Below are positions 60,684 to 64,000 of a stretch of 64,000 nucleotides of DNA, piece after piece. The stretch is from SABY01 sp964523795 (GTDB taxonomy: Bacteria; Bacteroidota; Bacteroidia; Bacteroidales; 4484-276). The stretch's first letter is position 1. Every line of letters begins with the position of its first letter. The notes beneath the pieces are model-generated. The model was not told the DNA's origin and did not search any database. It saw nothing but the letters and a program-made list of their open reading frames with translations. The translations under genes and the position numbers were made by a program. Where the stretch lies: positions 1 through 64,000 of the forward strand of contig CAZGAO010000010.1 in the NCBI GenBank assembly GCA_964523795.1. Direction: 5' to 3'.

Positions 60684-61550
60684 ATGAGACAGCTTAAGAT
60701 CACCAAATCAATTACGAATCGTGAGACTGCTTCTCTGGACAAGTATCTTCAGGACATCGGTAAAGAAGAACTCATTACCGCCGAAGAAGAGGTACAGTTG
60801 GCCCAGCGGATCAAACAAGGCGACCAAACGGCATTAGAAAAATTAACTAAGGCCAACCTGCGTTTTGTTGTATCCGTAGCCAAGCAATACCAAAACCAGG
60901 GTCTTAGTCTTCCTGATCTTATCAACGAGGGTAATTTAGGACTTATAAAAGCTGCCCAGAGATTTGACGAAACCCGCGGATTTAAGTTTATTTCTTATGC
61001 CGTATGGTGGATTCGTCAATCAATTCTGCAGGCACTTGCCGAGCAATCTCGCATCGTTCGTTTACCCTTGAACCAGGTAGGATCGTTGAACCGCATTCGT
61101 AAGGAATCTTCTAAACTTGAGCAAAAATTTGAGCGCCCGCCTTCGCCCGATGAAATCGCAGCCTCGCTCGATCTGCCCGAAAACAAGGTGGAATCGGTAC
61201 TGAAAATTACTACCCGAACTGTTTCGATGGACGCGCCCCTTACCCAGGACGAAGACATGAGCTTGCTCGATGTTTACGTTTCGGACGACAGCCCACACAC
61301 CGACCGGGAGCTGATGAAGGAATCGCTGGCCAAAGAGATTCAGCGTTCGCTGGCTACTCTTACGAAAAAAGAGAGAGATGTTATCAATCTTTATTATGGT
61401 ATTGGAATGAATCACGGGCTTACCCTCGACGAAATCGCCATGAAATTTGATCTTACCCGCGAGCGGGTGAGACAGATTAAGGAAAAAGCGATCCGCCGCC
61501 TGAAGCATACCTCCAGAAGTAAATTGCTGAAGGCCTACTTAGGGCAATAA
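60684..61550 (+). CDS. rpoD: Primary sigma factor RpoD/SigA, Bacteroidetes type
   Basis: 288 residues, the short form found throughout Bacteroidota. Region 1.2 (SLDKYLQDIGKEELI), 2.1-2.4 (ANLRFVVSVAKQY, INEGNLGLIKAAQRFD, FKFISYAVWWIRQSI), region 3 (RKESSKLEQKFERPPSPDEI), and 4.1-4.2 (LTLDEIAMKFDLTRERVRQI) are all present; region 1.1 is absent. It recognises the TTTG/TAnnTTTG promoters noted here. It lies next to an ECF sigma gene after a terminator. Confidence 0.97.
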   Translation: MRQLKITKSITNRETASLDKYLQDIGKEELITAEEEVQLAQRIKQGDQTALEKLTKANLRFVVSVAKQYQNQGLSLPDLINEGNLGLIKAAQRFDETRGFKFISYAVWWIRQSILQALAEQSRIVRLPLNQVGSLNRIRKESSKLEQKFERPPSPDEIAASLDLPENKVESVLKITTRTVSMDAPLTQDEDMSLLDVYVSDDSPHTDRELMKESLAKEIQRSLATLTKKERDVINLYYGIGMNHGLTLDEIAMKFDLTRERVRQIKEKAIRRLKHTSRSKLLKAYLGQ

Positions 61551-61565
61551 AATTTTGATGACTAA

Positions 61566-61605
61566 AAAAAAGGGTTTGTTTAATTAAGCAAACCCTTTTT
61601 TTTTG
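61566..61605. terminator. rpoD terminator
   Basis: AAAAGGGTTTG and CAAACCCTTTT pair around a short AT loop, followed by a long T run that also carries the TTTG of the next promoter. Confidence 0.85.
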
Positions 61606-61631
61606 TTGCTAACTGTAACATTTTATTTTTG
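61602..61631 (+). promoter_or_regulatory. Promoter of the ECF sigma operon
   Basis: TTTG (61602-61605) and TATTTTTG (61624-61631) with an 18-base spacer fit the Bacteroidetes -33/-7 consensus well, 23 bases before the start codon at 61654. Confidence 0.6.
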
Positions 61632-61653
61632 TGCGTGTCATTACAATGATTTA

Positions 61654-62220
61654 ATGATGAAAACAGCAATGGCAGAAACCGGGCAGCACGCCGATTTGAT
61701 GGAGGCATGTAGAATGAACGACCGAAAGGCTCAGGAGAAAATCTACGACCTATACGCTCATGCCATGTACAACGCCAGTTTCCGCATCGTAAATCATACG
61801 GCCGAGGCCGAAGACCTCATGCAAGAATCGTTCATTGAAGCTTTTGAAAAACTACACACCTTTCGTGGCGAAGGCTCGGTGGGGGGCTGGCTGAAACGCA
61901 TCGTGGTTAACAAATCCATAAATTACCTGCGGCAGAAAAAAGCACTTACCAGTTTGGAAGATGCCGAGGTAGAATTGCCGGCGCAGGATGTGGATACCGA
62001 AGAATATTCGGAAAACATGTTTTGCCGGCTCGAAGAAGTAAAGCATGGCATGGCTTGCCTGCCAATAAATTATCGAATCATTCTTTCGCTGCATCTGCTC
62101 GAAGGATACGACCACAACGAAATATCGGAGATATTAAATATCTCGTACCAAAATGCACGGACAAAATTTGTTAGAGCAAAACAAAAATTGTTGCAGATTA
62201 TCATCGAATCAAGAGCTTAG
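61654..62220 (+). CDS. ECF-type RNA polymerase sigma factor
   Basis: 188 residues from the ATG at 61654; the in-frame frame upstream covers the promoter and is not coding. Region 2 (ACRMNDRKAQEKIYDLYAH, then AEDLMQESFIEAFEKLHTF, GGWLKRIVVNKSINYLRQ) and region 4 (LPINYRIILSLHLLEGYDHNEIS) are present. Directly downstream is a membrane-anchored protein that may be its anti-sigma factor, then two exported proteins in one operon. Confidence 0.93.
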   Translation: MMKTAMAETGQHADLMEACRMNDRKAQEKIYDLYAHAMYNASFRIVNHTAEAEDLMQESFIEAFEKLHTFRGEGSVGGWLKRIVVNKSINYLRQKKALTSLEDAEVELPAQDVDTEEYSENMFCRLEEVKHGMACLPINYRIILSLHLLEGYDHNEISEILNISYQNARTKFVRAKQKLLQIIIESRA

Positions 62221-62282
62221 GTTTTTACAATGATCAGAAACATTTATTTAACAAAGAAAATTCATCAAAACAAAATAACATC

Positions 62283-62867
62283 ATGTCGTTTCTCGATAAG
62301 AAAATAAAAGACAATATCGCGTTTTTTGATGATAAGCCAATTCCCGATGGGCACAAAAAACGCTTTCTCCAGCGGCTCGACAGCGTTCGGTTTGAGGAGA
62401 GCAAGACCGAGCGTTGGAGCGGGTGGTTTAAAATTGCTGCCGTAATCCTGATTTTGATCAGTGCTTCCATTGTTTTGATAAAAGTTCCCTTTAGCCAATT
62501 AGGCTCCACCATGGTGAAAGAGGTTACCAATATTACTTTTGGCAGTGAAATTGAAAATGTGTTTGCTTACTATGATGCGCTGTCGCAGCAAAAAATGGAA
62601 AAGATTGACGCGCTGGCACCCAATCCCGCCGAAGCAGAACGGATAAAACAAATAGCCCAAAAAAAAATGCAGTCGCTTGATGCCAACCTTGCCGCCATCG
62701 AAAAAGAATACGCACGCTTTCCGGATAACGAAAGGGTGAAAGCCGCCCTGGTAAACAACAAGCGGAAGAAAAATGAGGTGATGGATGAACTATTAAAACA
62801 ACTGGATGAAAGCAATAAAATGCAAACCAATGTATTGCCGATCCCGGTTCCAAGTACAAATCAATAA
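62283..62867 (+). CDS. Single-pass membrane protein, putative anti-sigma factor
   Basis: 194 residues. The first 45 residues are cytoplasmic and charged (FFDDKPIPDGHKKRFLQRLD), then one membrane helix (about 50-68, IAAVILILISASIVLI), and a helical exported part with coiled-coil character (about 100-175, KMEKIDALAPNPAEAERIKQ). Position 62 bases after an ECF sigma gene fits an anti-sigma role. It lacks a recognisable zinc HxxxCxxC motif. Role inferred from topology and operon position only. Confidence 0.7.
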   Translation: MSFLDKKIKDNIAFFDDKPIPDGHKKRFLQRLDSVRFEESKTERWSGWFKIAAVILILISASIVLIKVPFSQLGSTMVKEVTNITFGSEIENVFAYYDALSQQKMEKIDALAPNPAEAERIKQIAQKKMQSLDANLAAIEKEYARFPDNERVKAALVNNKRKKNEVMDELLKQLDESNKMQTNVLPIPVPSTNQ

Positions 62868-62879
62868 ACGAACGATACA

Positions 62880-63935
62880 ATGAAAAATCAAAAACTAACA
62901 TTCGCCCTTCTTGGCTTAATTGCCCTGCTTTTTGTGCCGGGCTTGATGCGAGCCGATGAAATAGAACGGACTTTGGCGCAAAAGAAATTTGATGTCAGCA
63001 GCAATGCCATGCTCGAAATCGATCATAAGTTTGGTGAAGTGATTTGCAAAAACTGGGACGAGAAGGCCATTTCGGTAAAAGTAACCGCCACACTAAAAGC
63101 CAGGAGCATGGACAAAGCCGAAAAACTACTCGACCGGATTGAGGTGAAATTGAAGGGCAATAGCGAAGGTGTAAAGGTAGAGTGTGATTTTGATGATCGC
63201 ATTTTTGATGGCAACAAAGATCAAATATCCATTCAGATTATGGTAATGATGCCCGAAGATATACGCCTGGATCTGGAACACCAGTTTGGAAATGCCTACA
63301 TCGATGTGGTGAGCGGCTCAACGAACATTAGTAGCGAATATGGAACGCTTGAGATTAAAGCATTGAAAAATGAAAGCAACAAGATAGAAATCGACTTTGG
63401 CGAAGCCCGCATTAATTATTTGCATCAGGGCGATGTTGATATTTCGTATTCCACTTTTACTGTGGATGAAAGCCAGAGTTTGAATATAGAGACTTCATAT
63501 TCAAATGTAAAAATTAATAAGGCCGAAAATATTGAAATCGAAAACGAAGGTGGCAATGTTAGCATTGGTCGGGTAGAAACCATCAATCTATCCTCAGCAT
63601 TTTCCGATTTTAGTATTAATCGATTAGGCGACTTTATGAAGGCCAAAACCGAATATGGTAGCCTTAGGCTTGATGCCATAAGTGTTGATTTTAGCGGCGT
63701 GGAAGTGGAAAATAGTTTTGGCGGCGTATCACTCAATTTCGACCCCAATGCCTCCTTTGCGCTCCAGGCCCGTCTCGAATTTTGCTCGCTCGACTATCCG
63801 CAAAACCGTTTTGAGTTCTCGAAGCGCATCCTCGAAGCCACCGAAAAATATTATGAAGGAAGCGTTGGCGAAAAGGCCGATAAAGCTCTGGTGAAGGTGG
63901 AAAGCGATTTTGGAAATGTAATTATCAATATGTAA
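62880..63935 (+). CDS. Exported DUF4097-like beta-helix protein
   Basis: 351 residues. Signal peptide ends near GLMRADE. The mature protein is a series of short strand turns (FGEVICKNW, HQFGNAYIDVVSG, FGEARINYLHQG, SFGGVSLNF) typical of DUF4097/adhesin-like parallel beta-helices found next to ECF sigma factors in Bacteroidetes. It starts 12 bases after the membrane-protein gene and precedes another exported gene at 63968, forming part of the ECF operon. It may be the sensed envelope component; that is inference. Confidence 0.8.
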   Translation: MKNQKLTFALLGLIALLFVPGLMRADEIERTLAQKKFDVSSNAMLEIDHKFGEVICKNWDEKAISVKVTATLKARSMDKAEKLLDRIEVKLKGNSEGVKVECDFDDRIFDGNKDQISIQIMVMMPEDIRLDLEHQFGNAYIDVVSGSTNISSEYGTLEIKALKNESNKIEIDFGEARINYLHQGDVDISYSTFTVDESQSLNIETSYSNVKINKAENIEIENEGGNVSIGRVETINLSSAFSDFSINRLGDFMKAKTEYGSLRLDAISVDFSGVEVENSFGGVSLNFDPNASFALQARLEFCSLDYPQNRFEFSKRILEATEKYYEGSVGEKADKALVKVESDFGNVIINM

Positions 63936-63967
63936 TTTTATCAAAATCATTAATAAATTAAATACGA

Positions 63968-64000
63968 TGAAAAATTCAATCATTTTTGTAATGGCTTTGT
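63968..64000 (+). CDS. Start of a further exported protein, cut by the window end
   Basis: ATG at 63968 begins MKNSIIFVMAL, the start of a signal peptide. Only 11 codons are in the window, so nothing more can be said about the product. It is 32 bases after the previous stop in the ECF operon. Confidence 0.6.

Overview
The window looks like a chromosomal segment of a Bacteroidota (Bacteroidetes) bacterium, probably of the Bacteroidales/Marinilabiliales type. Reasons: a primary sigma factor of only 288 residues without region 1.1; many TAnnTTTG promoter boxes and few strong Shine-Dalgarno sites; type IX secretion sorting domains (type A at 18347-21373, type B/CHU_C at 12422-13726); the Bacteroidetes GlmU-like nucleotidyltransferase; two LruC-domain lipoproteins; a two-component propeller sensor kinase; and a 307-residue SerA with lysine in place of the catalytic histidine. 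There are no rRNA genes, no prophage, no CRISPR array and no complete composite transposon.

Layout. 1-79: possible tRNA 3' half. 299-5074: five plus-strand envelope genes (a lipoprotein with five 24-residue repeats, then a tightly packed group: SH3-like/beta-barrel protein, two lipoproteins, WG-repeat lipoprotein). 5079-5894: decayed gene, two palindromic elements and a truncated copy of a regulator 3' end. 6083-11225: two small lipoproteins, a NarL-type regulator and its propeller sensor kinase, all minus strand. 11431-14171: orphan tungstate/molybdate-binding lipoprotein, T9SS-exported PKD protein, CoA-binding protein. 14752-17340: ClpB. 17380-24943: minus-strand block with glutaminase, exported CapA-like protein, a Y1 (HUH) transposase, a cyclase-like protein and a SpoIIE-type phosphatase/anti-sigma kinase. 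25308-29424: membrane pyrophosphatase and LruC lipoprotein. 29512-33321: serine biosynthesis operon serC-serA-four-helix protein-DUF1015. 33651-37401: response regulator, OsmC, CoA pyrophosphatase, ClpS, NfeD and FloA. 37618-42056: MacAB-like efflux operon. 42103-42526: MntA antitoxin with an internally deleted HepT. 42781-47803: GlmU-like enzyme, Lon, a membrane protein and a Tudor-like protein. 47947-51437: OB-fold-like lipoprotein, PepSY-like membrane protein, second LruC lipoprotein. 51655-54866: cytosolic glycogen/maltodextrin pair (MalQ plus GH13). 55120-58696: TPR sensor kinase, TerB-like protein, cyclase-family hydrolase. 58983-64000: HtrA protease, RpoD, and an ECF sigma operon.

Functional themes are envelope lipoproteins and T9SS export, proteostasis (ClpB, ClpS, Lon, HtrA), signalling (two histidine kinases, two response regulators, a PP2C/anti-sigma module, two sigma factors), serine synthesis and alpha-glucan use. 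The least ordinary points are: (1) a Y1 transposase gene starting 6 bases after a cyclase-like gene in a signalling operon; (2) a 109-bp exact direct repeat of a regulator 3' end bracketing two small lipoprotein genes; (3) a HepT toxin that has lost its core by an in-frame deletion while MntA stays intact; (4) three copies of a palindromic dispersed element; and (5) DUF1015 with a DGHHR motif in the serine operon. All product names come from reading the translations; no database search was made.
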